Shown here in pieces: positions 8,587 through 17,726 of a stretch of DNA of 64,000 nucleotides. Where the stretch lies: positions 930,001 through 994,000 of the forward strand of contig NZ_PYXZ01000001.1 of the NCBI RefSeq assembly GCF_003057875.1, given 5' to 3'. Under the pieces are notes generated by a model. The model did not search any database and had not been told where the DNA came from. It saw nothing but the letters and a program-made list of their open reading frames with translations. Every line of letters begins with the position of its first letter. Position 1 is the stretch's first letter. A program made the position numbers and the translations under genes. Origin of the DNA: Nocardioides currus (GTDB taxonomy: Bacteria > Actinomycetota > Actinomycetes > Propionibacteriales > Nocardioidaceae).

Positions 8587-9078
8587 ATGGACGACCAGCT
8601 CGACGGCGTGGACTTCGCGCTGGCCGCCTTCCGCGACGCCGACGGCTGGCAGGTGCAGGACATCGCCTCCCCGGCCTTCGAGTCGGTGGAGTCCCTCAGC
8701 CACGCCCTGCGCCGGCTGCCCGGCGACGGCGGCGCGGTCGCGCTCGTCGCGGTCGACGAGGACTTCTTCCTCATCGTGCGCGTCGAGGGACCCACCACCC
8801 GGGTGCTGCTCAGCGACGTGACTGCCGCGGAGGAGTGGGAGCTCGCCCAGTCGGCGCTCGACTTCCTCAACCTGCCGCCCTTCGACGACCTGGACGACGA
8901 CGACGTCGCGCCGGCCGGTGACCTCGACCTGCTCGCCGACCTCGGGATGCACGCCATCGACATGGGCGTCCTGATCGACGACGACGACCTCTACCCCGAC
9001 GAGATGCTCTCCGACGTCGCCCGCGCCCTGGGCTTCGGCGAGGTCTTCGACGACCTGGTCGGGCTCACGTCTGCATGA
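8587..9078 (+). CDS. tRNA adenosine deaminase-associated protein
   Basis: A 163-residue acidic protein of the actinobacterial family always found beside tadA. It begins MDDQLDGVDFALAAFRDADG and contains an Asp-rich stretch (LPPFDDLDDDDVAPAGDLDLLADLG) and a conserved end (YPDEMLSDVARALGFGEVFD). The ATG at 8587 is preferred over an upstream in-frame GTG because GGAGGG lies 8 nt before it. Its ATGA overlap with tadA indicates translational coupling. The biochemical role is not known; a link to TadA is inferred from conserved adjacency. Confidence 0.88.
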   Translation: MDDQLDGVDFALAAFRDADGWQVQDIASPAFESVESLSHALRRLPGDGGAVALVAVDEDFFLIVRVEGPTTRVLLSDVTAAEEWELAQSALDFLNLPPFDDLDDDDVAPAGDLDLLADLGMHAIDMGVLIDDDDLYPDEMLSDVARALGFGEVFDDLVGLTSA

Positions 9079-9536
9079 GCTCGTCCGACACCTGGCGCGA
9101 ACCCATGCGGCTCGCGCTCGCCGAGGCTCGCGCCGCCCTCGCCACCGGCGACGTGCCCATCGGGGCCGTCGTGCTCTCGCCCTCCGGGTCGGTGATCGGG
9201 ACCGGGCGCAACGTCCGTGAGGCAGCGAACGACCCAACCGGCCACGCCGAGGTGGTGGCCCTCCGCGCAGCCGCCGCCTCGGTCGGCGAGTGGCGGCTGA
9301 CGGACTGCACGCTGGTCGTCACCCTCGAGCCGTGCACCATGTGCGCCGGCGCCGCCGTCCTCTCGCGCGTCGCCCGGGTGGTGTTCGGTGCGTACGACGA
9401 CAAGGCCGGCGCCGTCGGCTCGCTGTGGGACGTCGTGCGCGACCGGCGCCTCAACCACCGTCCCGAGGTGGTGGCCGGGGTGCTGGCCGCCGAGTCGGCC
9501 GAGCTGCTCGACGGGTTCTTCGCGGATCACCGCTGA
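9075..9536 (+). CDS. tadA: tRNA-specific adenosine(34) deaminase
   Basis: A 153-residue zinc enzyme that converts wobble adenosine to inosine in tRNA-Arg(ACG). Zinc and catalytic motifs are present: HAE (GHAEVVALRAA, near residue 57) and PCTMC (near residue 86). The fold elements GDVPIGAVVLSP and VARVVFGAYDDKAGAVGS also match. It overlaps the associated-protein gene by 4 nt. Its 3' end overlaps the convergent DUF779 gene by 10 nt. Confidence 0.96.
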   Translation: MSSSDTWREPMRLALAEARAALATGDVPIGAVVLSPSGSVIGTGRNVREAANDPTGHAEVVALRAAAASVGEWRLTDCTLVVTLEPCTMCAGAAVLSRVARVVFGAYDDKAGAVGSLWDVVRDRRLNHRPEVVAGVLAAESAELLDGFFADHR

Positions 9537-9895
9537 GCGGCGGCGTACTCCTCGTCGGTGAGGATCCGCGACCTGATCAGGAACCGCACGCCCTCGGGCG
9601 CCTCGAGCGAGAAGCCCGCGCCGCGACCCTTCACCACGTCGATGGTCAGGTGCGTGTGCTTCCAGTACTCGAACTGCGACCTCGACATCCACATCGGTAC
9701 GGCGCGCTCGAGCCCGACGTCCAGGTCGCCCAGGTGGATGTCGCTGCCGCCGGTGCGGAACTCGCCGTCGGGGTAGCACATGGGCGCCGACCCGTCGCAG
9801 CAGCCGCCGGACTGGTGGAACATCACCGGGCCGTGCGCCTCGGTGAGGCGGCGGATCAGCTCCGCCGCCTCACCGGTGACCGCTACACGGTCCAC
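9527..9895 (-). CDS. DUF779 domain protein, aldehyde dehydrogenase companion
   Basis: A 122-residue protein of the DUF779 family, typically encoded directly after an aldehyde dehydrogenase. It has a Cys-rich segment (QSGGCCDGSAPMC, around residues 27-40), consistent with metal or thiol chemistry, and a conserved MWMSRSQFEYWKHTHLTIDV block. Its GTG start abuts the dehydrogenase TAG with no gap, so the two are co-translated. The function is uncharacterised; a role supporting aldehyde oxidation is inferred only from this conserved pairing. Confidence 0.9.
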   Translation of the reverse strand: MDRVAVTGEAAELIRRLTEAHGPVMFHQSGGCCDGSAPMCYPDGEFRTGGSDIHLGDLDVGLERAVPMWMSRSQFEYWKHTHLTIDVVKGRGAGFSLEAPEGVRFLIRSRILTDEEYAAAQR

Positions 9896-11419
<1,524 letters not shown>

Positions 11420-11474
11420 GTGGTGCTCCAGGAGTGAGGGAGGAAGTGACGACCGTCACGCTAGGAACGCGGAC

Positions 11475-11490
11475 GTTGCATCCACGTTGC
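11475..11490 (-). promoter_or_regulatory. GTTGC-N6-GTTGC direct repeat upstream of aldehyde dehydrogenase
   Basis: GTTGC at 11475-11479 and 11486-11490 (11-bp period) is centred about 63 nt before the dehydrogenase start. The same arrangement precedes the GAF regulator gene at 12762-12777, so it is a candidate binding site for that regulator. Confidence 0.55.
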
Positions 11491-11495
11491 GTGCG

Positions 11496-12710
11496 TCAGG
11501 ACAGGTCGCGGTCCAGTCGGGCGAGCTGCCCGTCGACCAGGGAGCGCATCGGCGAGCTCGTGCCGAGGGCATCACGCTGGGCCAGCCACATGTCGTAGTC
11601 GTCGGCGCCCCAGCTCGAGCGGGTCCACGTCGACATCAGGTCCGGTTCACGGCTCCCCAGCACGGCGGCCCGCAGCGAGTGGTGGAGCTGCTCACGGAGC
11701 CGCACCACGCCCGGCGCGGTCGACCGGGGCAGGATCGGGCCGCGATACCCACGCAGCGCGCGGCGTACGTCGCCTGCCGCCAGCAGGGCCTCGAGCGCCA
11801 GCCAGTCGCCGGCGATGCCCGCGACGAGGCGGTAGGGACGCGAGGGCAGGAGCTCGTCGCCGAGCAGGTGACGCAGCCGGTTGAGCTCGGCGCGCAGGGT
11901 GGAGGACGCGCCGTCGTCCTCGTAGACCAGGACGGCGAGCTCGTCGCCGGAGAGTCCGTGCGGCGCGGAGGCGAGGAGCAGCAGGATCTCGCTGTGGCGC
12001 GGGGAGAGCCGCAGGTGGTGCCGGGCGCCGCGGCCGTCGTCGATGGCGAGCAGCGCCTCGTGCCGGCCCAGGAGCTCGACCACTGCCTGGAGCCCCGACC
12101 GCGGCGGGGCCGGCTGGGCCGCGCGCGTCAGCAGCTCGCGGGCGAGCTCCGCCTCGGCCATCCGGGCCGCGGCCCGCACCATCGCCATCGTCTGCGGAAC
12201 GGCGATGTCGTCGTTGCCGGTGATGTCGAGGACGCCGAGCAGGGTGCTGGAGGTCGGGTCGTGGATCGGGGTAGCGGCGCAGCTCCACTGCTGCACCGAG
12301 TGCCGGAAGTGCTCCGAGCGCCGGACCTGGGCGGGCTGGCCGAGGCGCAGCGCGAGGCCGGGGGCGTTGGTGCCGGCGAGGCGCTCGTCCCAGTTGGAGC
12401 CCTCGACGAACCCGATCGTCTCGGCTTTCCGCAGCGTCGACGGCGAACCGCACACCCACAGCAGCTGTCCGGCCGAGTCGGAGACCGCCATGATCGCACC
12501 GCAGTCGCGCGCCGCCTGCCCGAGCACGTCGTCCAGCAGCGGGAAGACCTGGGCCAGCGGGTGGGCGGCGCGGTGGTCCCGCAGGTCGGACTCACCGAGC
12601 GTGATCGGCGCCTCGACCCGCGCGGCGTCGACGCCGGCCGCGGCGGACAGGTGCCACGAGTCCGCCACCTCGGCACGCATGCCGTCGCTGCCCATGGGCT
12701 CAGTAGACAC
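11496..12710 (-). CDS. GAF-domain transcriptional regulator of aldehyde dehydrogenase
   Basis: A 404-residue protein. The N-terminal half resembles the GAF sensory module of AcoR-type activators (GSNWDERLAGTNAPGLALR and CAATPIHDPTSSTLLGVLDITG). No sigma-54 AAA domain is present. Instead the C-terminal part (about residues 235-330) looks like a winged-helix DNA-binding domain (LSPRHSEILLLLASAPHGLS, then LRAELNRLRHLLGDELL). The GTG at 12710 is chosen for the GGAGG 8 nt upstream; longer in-frame extensions run into the tRNA gene. It directly precedes the aldehyde dehydrogenase and is inferred to activate it and itself through shared GTTGC repeats. Confidence 0.85.
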   Translation of the reverse strand: MSTEPMGSDGMRAEVADSWHLSAAAGVDAARVEAPITLGESDLRDHRAAHPLAQVFPLLDDVLGQAARDCGAIMAVSDSAGQLLWVCGSPSTLRKAETIGFVEGSNWDERLAGTNAPGLALRLGQPAQVRRSEHFRHSVQQWSCAATPIHDPTSSTLLGVLDITGNDDIAVPQTMAMVRAAARMAEAELARELLTRAAQPAPPRSGLQAVVELLGRHEALLAIDDGRGARHHLRLSPRHSEILLLLASAPHGLSGDELAVLVYEDDGASSTLRAELNRLRHLLGDELLPSRPYRLVAGIAGDWLALEALLAAGDVRRALRGYRGPILPRSTAPGVVRLREQLHHSLRAAVLGSREPDLMSTWTRSSWGADDYDMWLAQRDALGTSSPMRSLVDGQLARLDRDLS

Positions 12711-12761
12711 GCTCAACGCCTCCGCCTTCCAGCGATCGGCGACCAGTGTGGGGCACCCGAG

Positions 12762-12777
12762 GTTGCAAGGAGGTTGC
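12762..12777 (-). promoter_or_regulatory. GTTGC-N6-GTTGC direct repeat upstream of GAF regulator
   Basis: GTTGC at 12762-12766 and 12773-12777 (11-bp period) is centred about 59 nt before the regulator start. It has the same spacing, orientation and distance as the repeat before the aldehyde dehydrogenase, which suggests autoregulation. Confidence 0.55.
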
Positions 12778-12821
12778 ATCCGATTTCTTGGCCCCGCCCC
12801 GTCTCCGGTAGCCTTCCCCGC

Positions 12822-12908
12822 GGTGGCGTGTCCGAGCGGCCGAAGGTGCAACACTCGAAATGTTGTGTGGGGTCAAACCCACCGTGGGTTCAAATCCCAC
12901 CGCCACCG
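12822..12908 (+). tRNA. tRNA-Ser(CGA)
   Basis: An 87-nt cloverleaf with a long variable arm. The acceptor arms GGTGGCG and CGCCACC pair (12822-12828 with 12901-12907), with discriminator G12908. The anticodon stem CAACA/TGTTG encloses the loop CTCGAAA with anticodon CGA at 12856-12858. The T arm is GTGGGTTCAAATCCCAC. CCA is not encoded. It reads UCG serine codons. Confidence 0.97.
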
Positions 12909-12914
12909 CCGACC

Positions 12915-12943
12915 GACAGCCGGATCCTCTGGGTCCGGCTGTC
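12915..12943 (+). terminator. Hairpin terminator after tRNA-Ser
   Basis: Ten-base perfect arms GACAGCCGGA (12915-12924) and TCCGGCTGTC (12934-12943) with a 9-nt loop lie 6 nt after the tRNA 3' end. There is no long T-run, as is usual in high-GC actinobacteria. Confidence 0.8.
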
Positions 12944-13007
12944 GTGCATTTCAGGGTCGTACGGCGCCTGGCCGATGCCGCGAAGCTCCGCGCACCTGCG
13001 TCGAGCT

Positions 13008-13241
13008 TCAGGCCAGGTCGAGGGCGATCAGCGGGTCGCCCTCCTGGACGACGTCGCCGATGGCGACCTTGATCGCGGTGACGGTGCCGGGGTGCTCGGC
13101 GAGGACGGGGATCTCCATCTTCATCGACTCGAGCAGCACGACCGTGTCGCCGGCGGCGATGGTGTCACCGACCTCGCAGTCCACCGTGAGGACGTTGGCA
13201 ACCATCTCGGCGAGGATCTCGGTCGACTTCGTGCGGGCCAT
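13008..13241 (-). CDS. Biotin/lipoyl-binding carrier protein
   Basis: A 77-residue stand-alone carrier domain. The biotinylation motif is ESMKMEIPV, with the acceptor Lys in MKM near residue 38, and the C-terminus is the usual GDVVQEGDPLIAL hairpin. Such small proteins carry biotin (or lipoyl) for acyl-CoA carboxylase-type enzymes, but the partner is not adjacent. The ATG at 13241 follows TAGCGT by 7 nt, suggesting a leaderless mRNA. Longer in-frame readings belong to the neighbouring gene's region. Confidence 0.88.
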   Translation of the reverse strand: MARTKSTEILAEMVANVLTVDCEVGDTIAAGDTVVLLESMKMEIPVLAEHPGTVTAIKVAIGDVVQEGDPLIALDLA

Positions 13242-13248
13242 GGGTGCG

Positions 13249-13254
13249 ACGCTA
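13249..13254 (-). promoter_or_regulatory. Candidate -10 box of the biotin carrier gene (leaderless)
   Basis: TAGCGT on the minus strand lies 7 nt before the ATG at 13241. Confidence 0.45.
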
Positions 13255-13279
13255 GCGGTTACCGCGGCGTACGCCCGGA

Positions 13280-14404
13280 TCAGAGCACGGCGAAGCGCGA
13301 GGGCTCCGGGCGGTGCGCGTCGGCTTCCTCGGCGCGACGCCCACGGCTGCCGCGCGGGGCGGTGAGGGCCAGGTCGGCGCGCACGAGGACGAAGCCGATC
13401 AGCAGGCCCGGCACCAGCGAGTAGACGATGCGCAGACCCGCCTCCAGGAAGGAGGTGTCGGGCTCGAGCAGCCCCTGGGCGAAGGGGACGGTGGCCGCGA
13501 CTCCGAAGGCGCACACCCACCAGCCCTGACGCCGGCGGGCGCGCTGGAAGCAGCCCCACAGCAGCGCCGGGATGCCGAGGAGCACCACGAGCGGGCGCGG
13601 GAAGGCGCCGATCCGGTCGTGGGTCCACCGGGCGAAGTCGATCACCGGGCCGACGACCGGGCCCGCGCCGTACCTCCGCAGGAGCTCGCCGTAGACCAGC
13701 GTCAGCAGCAGCGCGGCGGCGCCGACGAGCACGACGACGAGGCCACGCCGACCGAGGCCGTGGATGCCCGCGCCGAGTCGGTAGACCACCGCGAAGACCA
13801 GCGCGAGGGCGAGCAGGATCGCGGCGTAGTCGAACCGCGGCTCGGTCACGGTCGGCTCGAAGCCGACCGCCGCGAGCGCGGTCATGCTGGCCACCACCGT
13901 CGCGACCAGCACCTCGCCGGCCGCGCGCACGAAGCTGACCGCCGGCACCGTCGCCATCACGGCATAGACCGAGCCGACGACGACGGTCATCACCGCCGCG
14001 CCGGTCGGCAGCGTCTGGCCGCCGACGACGACCGCGGCCACCCCGATGCCCAGCGCGAGCAGCGTGGCCACCCCGGGGCGGCCGCCGGTGCGGTGCGCCA
14101 GCGCGCCCGAGAGCGTGGTCGAGACGGCGATCGCGCCGAGGCCGTCGACCCAGGCCGGGCCGATGCCCGCGACCGCGCACCCGAGCGCGGCGAGCCCGGC
14201 GAGCAGGACGGCCACGGCGACGAGCCCGACCAACCGGGCCGGGACACCGCCACCGGCCGGGCGCTCACGCGGCGGTGCGGGAGCCCGTGACTCCTTCGGC
14301 TTCCGCGCCGAACGACGCTCCTTGGGCGGCTTCTCCGCGATCCGCCGACCCTTGACGGGTCCCTTGGAGGAACCCCGAGCGGGGCCGTCGGACGGCGTGG
14401 ACAC
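13280..14404 (-). CDS. Polytopic membrane protein of unknown function
   Basis: A 374-residue protein. The first ~60 residues are a basic, Pro/Lys/Arg-rich cytoplasmic tail (GRRIAEKPPKERRSARKPKE), followed by about ten hydrophobic segments with short loops and a basic C-terminal tail. No catalytic motif was recognised. The GTG at 14404 is supported by TAACCT 7 nt upstream (leaderless start). It sits between the biotin carrier and a nitrilase-family gene, and nothing in the context reveals its job. Confidence 0.75.
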   Translation of the reverse strand: MSTPSDGPARGSSKGPVKGRRIAEKPPKERRSARKPKESRAPAPPRERPAGGGVPARLVGLVAVAVLLAGLAALGCAVAGIGPAWVDGLGAIAVSTTLSGALAHRTGGRPGVATLLALGIGVAAVVVGGQTLPTGAAVMTVVVGSVYAVMATVPAVSFVRAAGEVLVATVVASMTALAAVGFEPTVTEPRFDYAAILLALALVFAVVYRLGAGIHGLGRRGLVVVLVGAAALLLTLVYGELLRRYGAGPVVGPVIDFARWTHDRIGAFPRPLVVLLGIPALLWGCFQRARRRQGWWVCAFGVAATVPFAQGLLEPDTSFLEAGLRIVYSLVPGLLIGFVLVRADLALTAPRGSRGRRAEEADAHRPEPSRFAVL

Positions 14405-14411
14405 GGCGTCG

Positions 14412-14417
14412 AGGTTA
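14412..14417 (-). promoter_or_regulatory. Candidate -10 box of the membrane protein gene (leaderless)
   Basis: TAACCT on the minus strand lies 7 nt before the GTG at 14404. Confidence 0.45.
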
Positions 14418-15185
14418 CAGCCGGCGGTTCGCCAGGGACGGGTTGGTACGCCGCGCAGCGGCCAGCACCTCGCGGTCGACGACGGCGTCGAGGACGGCCT
14501 CGTCCGGACCGGCCTCGGCGAGCACGTCGCCGAGCGGGTCGACCACCATCGAGTGGCCGCAGTAGCGAGGGGCCGGCTGCCCGACCGCCACGACGTGCAC
14601 GGTGTTCTCGATCGCCCGCGCGCGCAGGAGGGTGCGCCAGTGGTCGACCTTGCGCTCGCCGGCGACCCACGCGGCCGGGACGACGAGCACCTCCGCACCC
14701 GCGTCGACCAGCGCGCGGGCGAGCTCGGGGAAGCGGAGGTCGTAGCAGGTCATCAGCCCGATCGTCGTGCCCGCGACCTCCACCAGGCTCGGGGCGAGGG
14801 CGCCCGCGGAGAGTCGGTCGGACTCCTTGTAGCCGAAGGAGTCGTAGAGGTGGATCTTGCGGTAGCTCCCCTCGGTCGCGCCCCGCACGAGCAGCGTGTT
14901 GAACGGGCGCTCCGGGTCCTCGCTCGCCTCGAACATGCCCGCCACGACGGTGGATCCGGTGCGATCCGCCAGCGCGGAGACGGCTGCACCGAAGGGACCG
15001 TCGAGCGGTTCGGCGTACTCCCCCAGCGGTTGCGACGGCGGGCCGAAGTCGCGCGCGAACGCCTCGGGCAGCACCACGAGGTCGACGCCGTCGTCGACCG
15101 GCAGCGAGTCGAGCCGGGCACGGTTGACCGCGGGATCGAGGTCGCTGCCCCACTGGACGAGCCGGACGCGAAGAGGGGTGGTCAC
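14415..15185 (-). CDS. Nitrilase-superfamily carbon-nitrogen hydrolase
   Basis: A 256-residue amidase-type enzyme with the Glu-Lys-Cys triad of the superfamily: Glu in VVLPEAFARDFG (near residue 39), Lys in YRKIHLYDSFG (near residue 107) and Cys in MTCYDLRFPELAR (near residue 143). It is similar in shape to omega-amidase and deaminated-glutathione amidase proteins, which remove faulty alpha-keto amides or deaminated glutathione; the substrate is inferred. The GTG at 15185 gives the normal family N-terminus (VRLVQWGSD). It is divergent from the MobA-like gene 46 nt away. Confidence 0.9.
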   Translation of the reverse strand: MTTPLRVRLVQWGSDLDPAVNRARLDSLPVDDGVDLVVLPEAFARDFGPPSQPLGEYAEPLDGPFGAAVSALADRTGSTVVAGMFEASEDPERPFNTLLVRGATEGSYRKIHLYDSFGYKESDRLSAGALAPSLVEVAGTTIGLMTCYDLRFPELARALVDAGAEVLVVPAAWVAGERKVDHWRTLLRARAIENTVHVVAVGQPAPRYCGHSMVVDPLGDVLAEAGPDEAVLDAVVDREVLAAARRTNPSLANRRL

Positions 15186-15231
15186 AGGACCCACACTGCC
15201 AGCCCGCGACCAGCGCTGGGAGGATCCGGGG

Positions 15232-15810
15232 GTGGACTTCGACCTGGGGGCAGCCGGCTTCAGCGGCGTGCTCCTCGCCGGCGGCACCGCCGCGCGGATG
15301 GACGGGATCGACAAGGCGAGCATCGAGCTCGGTGGGCGGACCCTCCTCGAGATCTGCCTCGACGCGTTCCTCGACGCCGACGAGGTCGTCGTCGTCGGGC
15401 CGCGGACGGTGCGTACGACGCGTCCGGTGACCTTCACCCGTGAGGACCCGCCGCTCGGTGGACCGGTCGCGGGGCTGCTGACCGGCGTCGACGCGCTGCT
15501 GCGGACGCCGCGGCTGCTCGGGGTGCTCGCCGTCGACATGCCGCGGGTCTCGGCGCACACCTTCCGTCGGCTGCGAGAGGCAGGCACGGACCGTGACGGC
15601 GCGTTCCTCGTCGACGAGGACGGTCGACGCCAGCTGTGCGGCGTCGTCGCGTTCGAGGCCCTGGCCCGCGTGCGACCCGACCTGGAGAGCCAGCACGGCA
15701 TGTCGCTGCGTCGTCTGCTCGCCGACCTCGACCTGGCCGCCGTCGAGCCGCTCGGCGACGAGGCGCGCGACATCGACACCTGGGCGGACCTGCGCGACCT
15801 GCACCCGTGA
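15232..15810 (+). CDS. MobA-like nucleotidyltransferase (molybdenum cofactor guanylyltransferase family)
   Basis: A 192-residue NTP-transferase-fold protein. The nucleotide-binding signature VLLAGGTAARMDGIDKASIELGG is at residues ~12-34 and the metal-binding Asp is in LAVDMPRVSAHTFRRL. Family members attach GMP to molybdopterin, but actinobacterial homologues are often annotated only as NTP transferases. The GTG has GGAGG 8 nt upstream. It is followed after 49 nt by a DUF6457 gene, a partner frequently fused to or paired with it. Confidence 0.85.
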   Translation: MDFDLGAAGFSGVLLAGGTAARMDGIDKASIELGGRTLLEICLDAFLDADEVVVVGPRTVRTTRPVTFTREDPPLGGPVAGLLTGVDALLRTPRLLGVLAVDMPRVSAHTFRRLREAGTDRDGAFLVDEDGRRQLCGVVAFEALARVRPDLESQHGMSLRRLLADLDLAAVEPLGDEARDIDTWADLRDLHP

Positions 15811-15859
15811 CGGGACGCGGCACTTGCACCACCCGCCGGATTGGCGAGAGATTGGAGGG

Positions 15860-16204
15860 GTGAACCTCCACGACTGGATCGATGAGCTCAGCGACGTGCT
15901 CGAGATCGAGACCGAGGTGGACGAAGCCCTCCTCCTCGACCTGGCGCGCACCGCGGCGACGAACGTGCAGAAGACGGCAGCCCCGATCACCACCTTCCTG
16001 CTGGGAGTGGCGGCGGGCGCGGCCGACGCCGACCCCGAGGAGATCGAGACCCTGGCCGCGAAGGCGCAGCTCCTCGCCGACCACTGGGACCGGCCGGCCG
16101 ACGCTCCCGACCCCGATGACGTCGACGACGACGTGCCGGACGACACTGGGGTCGACCACACCGGCGAGCAGTTCGACGACGACGACACCGACGAGGACGA
16201 ATAG
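15860..16204 (+). CDS. DUF6457 domain protein
   Basis: A 114-residue protein starting VNLHDWIDELSDVLEIETEV with an AATNVQKTAAPITTFLLGVA core, matching the DUF6457 family, which travels with MobA-type genes. The C-terminal third is almost entirely Asp/Glu-rich and probably disordered. The GTG has GGAGGG directly upstream. A role in molybdenum cofactor handling is inferred from adjacency only. Confidence 0.8.
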   Translation: MNLHDWIDELSDVLEIETEVDEALLLDLARTAATNVQKTAAPITTFLLGVAAGAADADPEEIETLAAKAQLLADHWDRPADAPDPDDVDDDVPDDTGVDHTGEQFDDDDTDEDE

Positions 16205-16209
16205 CCCAG

Positions 16210-17178
16210 ATGCGCGCAGTCATCGCCTCCGCCCCCGGGGGCCCTGAGGTCCTGTCCGTCGGCGAGGCCCCCGAGCCCGTCCTCCGCCCCGGGGAGGTGC
16301 TGGTCGACGTCGCCGCCACGGCCGTCAACCGAGCCGACACCCTGCAGCGGATGGGGCTCTACCCCGTCCCCGAGGGCAGCTCCGAGATCATCGGGCTCGA
16401 GTGCAGCGGCACCGTCGCCGAGCTCGGCGAGGGCGTCGAGGGGTGGTCGGTCGGCGACGAGGTGTGCGCACTGCTGAGCGGCGGGGGGTACGCCGCTCGC
16501 GTGGCCGTCCCCGCCGGGCAGCTGATGCCGGTGCCGGCGGGAGTCTCGCTGGTCGACGCCGCGGCCCTGCCCGAGGTGGCGTGCACCGTGTGGTCCAACG
16601 TCTTCATGGTCGCCGGGCTCCAGCCGCGCGAGAACTTCCTGGTCCACGGCGGCGCCGGCGGCATCGGCACCATGGCCATCCAGCTCGCGACCGCCCTGTC
16701 GGCGAAGGTCTTCGCCACGGCCGGGTCCGCCGAGAAGCTCGCCGTGTGCGCCGACCTCGGTGCCGACGTCCCGATCAACTACCACGACGAGGACTTCGTC
16801 GAGGTCCTCACCGCGGCCGGCGGCGCCGACGTCATCCTCGACAACATGGGCGCGAAGTACCTCGCCCGCAACGTCGACGCCCTCGCCACGTCGGGGCGCC
16901 TCGTCATCATCGGCATGCAGGGCGGCAGCAAGGCCGAGCTCGACATCAACGCCCTCCTGCGCAAGCGCGCGGCGGTGATCGCGACGGCGCTGAGGTCTCG
17001 GCCGGCCGAGGAGAAGGCGGCGATCTGCGCCGAGGTGGTCGAGCACGTCTGGCCGCTCGTGGCCGACGGCTCGGTCGTGCCGGTGATCCACGAACGGCTC
17101 CCCCTCGAGCAGGTCGAGGTCGCTCACCGCCTCATGGAGGAGAGCGGCCACATCGGCAAGATCGTCCTCACCCTCTAG
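16210..17178 (+). CDS. NAD(P)H-quinone oxidoreductase, zinc-independent MDR family
   Basis: A 322-residue medium-chain reductase of the PIG3/QOR branch. The GroES-like N-terminal half contains AVNRADTLQRMGLYP; the Rossmann half has VHGGAGGIGTMAIQLA (near residue 145) and VFATAGSAEKLAVCADLGAD. No structural zinc cysteines are present, as expected for quinone reductases. It probably reduces quinones or enones with NADPH. It begins 5 nt after DUF6457, so it may be co-transcribed. Confidence 0.92.
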   Translation: MRAVIASAPGGPEVLSVGEAPEPVLRPGEVLVDVAATAVNRADTLQRMGLYPVPEGSSEIIGLECSGTVAELGEGVEGWSVGDEVCALLSGGGYAARVAVPAGQLMPVPAGVSLVDAAALPEVACTVWSNVFMVAGLQPRENFLVHGGAGGIGTMAIQLATALSAKVFATAGSAEKLAVCADLGADVPINYHDEDFVEVLTAAGGADVILDNMGAKYLARNVDALATSGRLVIIGMQGGSKAELDINALLRKRAAVIATALRSRPAEEKAAICAEVVEHVWPLVADGSVVPVIHERLPLEQVEVAHRLMEESGHIGKIVLTL

Positions 17179-17189
17179 GTCAGTGGGTC

Positions 17190-17690
17190 GTGAACCGGGT
17201 GGTGGGCGCCGCTCTCGGCTCGGCCGTCTTCTTCGTCGCGGCGCCCCTCGTCATGGGCGCGGGCGTGCCGTTCCTGATCACGCAGTGGCACGGGTCGCCG
17301 TCCGGCGTCGACGTCCTGGACGTGGCGGGTGCAGTCGTGGCGGCGCTGGGCGCGGCCCTGGTCGTCGCCTGCTTCGTGCTCTTCGTCCTCGACGGGCGCG
17401 GCACACCCGCCCCGATCGCGCCGACCGAGGAACTGGTGGTGCGCGGGCCCTACCGGGTGGTGCGCAACCCGATGTACGTCGGCGTCGCGGCTGCCGTCGC
17501 CGGACAGGCGCTCGCCTTCCGCAGCGTCGGCCTGGTGGTGTGGCTGGTCGTCTTCCTGCTCGCGGTGGTGTCGTTCGTGAAGGGCTACGAGGAGCCGACG
17601 CTGAGCGAGCAGTTCGGGGCGCCGTACGACCGCTATCGCCGACGCGTGCCCGGGTGGCTGCCCCGGGTCCGGCGACGCCCGGCGCGCTAG
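17190..17690 (+). CDS. Isoprenylcysteine carboxyl methyltransferase / PEMT family membrane protein
   Basis: A 166-residue membrane protein with about four hydrophobic segments. The C-terminal half holds the family's SAM-binding signature RGPYRVVRNPMYVG and EEPTLSEQFGAPYDRYRRRVPGWLPR. Bacterial members methylate small lipids or thiols and the substrate is unknown. The GTG at 17190 lies 11 nt after the quinone reductase stop, pointing to an operon. Confidence 0.85.
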   Translation: MNRVVGAALGSAVFFVAAPLVMGAGVPFLITQWHGSPSGVDVLDVAGAVVAALGAALVVACFVLFVLDGRGTPAPIAPTEELVVRGPYRVVRNPMYVGVAAAVAGQALAFRSVGLVVWLVVFLLAVVSFVKGYEEPTLSEQFGAPYDRYRRRVPGWLPRVRRRPAR

Positions 17691-17713
17691 GCCGGCGCTC
17701 TGGGCCCGCGCTC

Positions 17714-17719
17714 TAGGGT
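17714..17719 (+). promoter_or_regulatory. Candidate -10 box of bpa (leaderless)
   Basis: TAGGGT lies 7 nt before the bpa ATG at 17727. Confidence 0.5.
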
Positions 17720-17726
17720 GGGGCCC

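Noticed and set aside
12711-12854. N-terminal extension of the GAF regulator into the tRNA gene
   Set aside because: It would overlap tRNA-Ser and the GTTGC repeats; the GTG at 12710 has a good ribosome site.
12822-12943. Prophage or island integration at tRNA-Ser
   Set aside because: No integrase and no direct repeat of the tRNA 3' end was seen; flanking genes are ordinary chromosomal genes.
13990-17151. 1053-residue minus-strand open frame
   Set aside because: Crosses several confirmed genes on both strands and has no recognisable domain.
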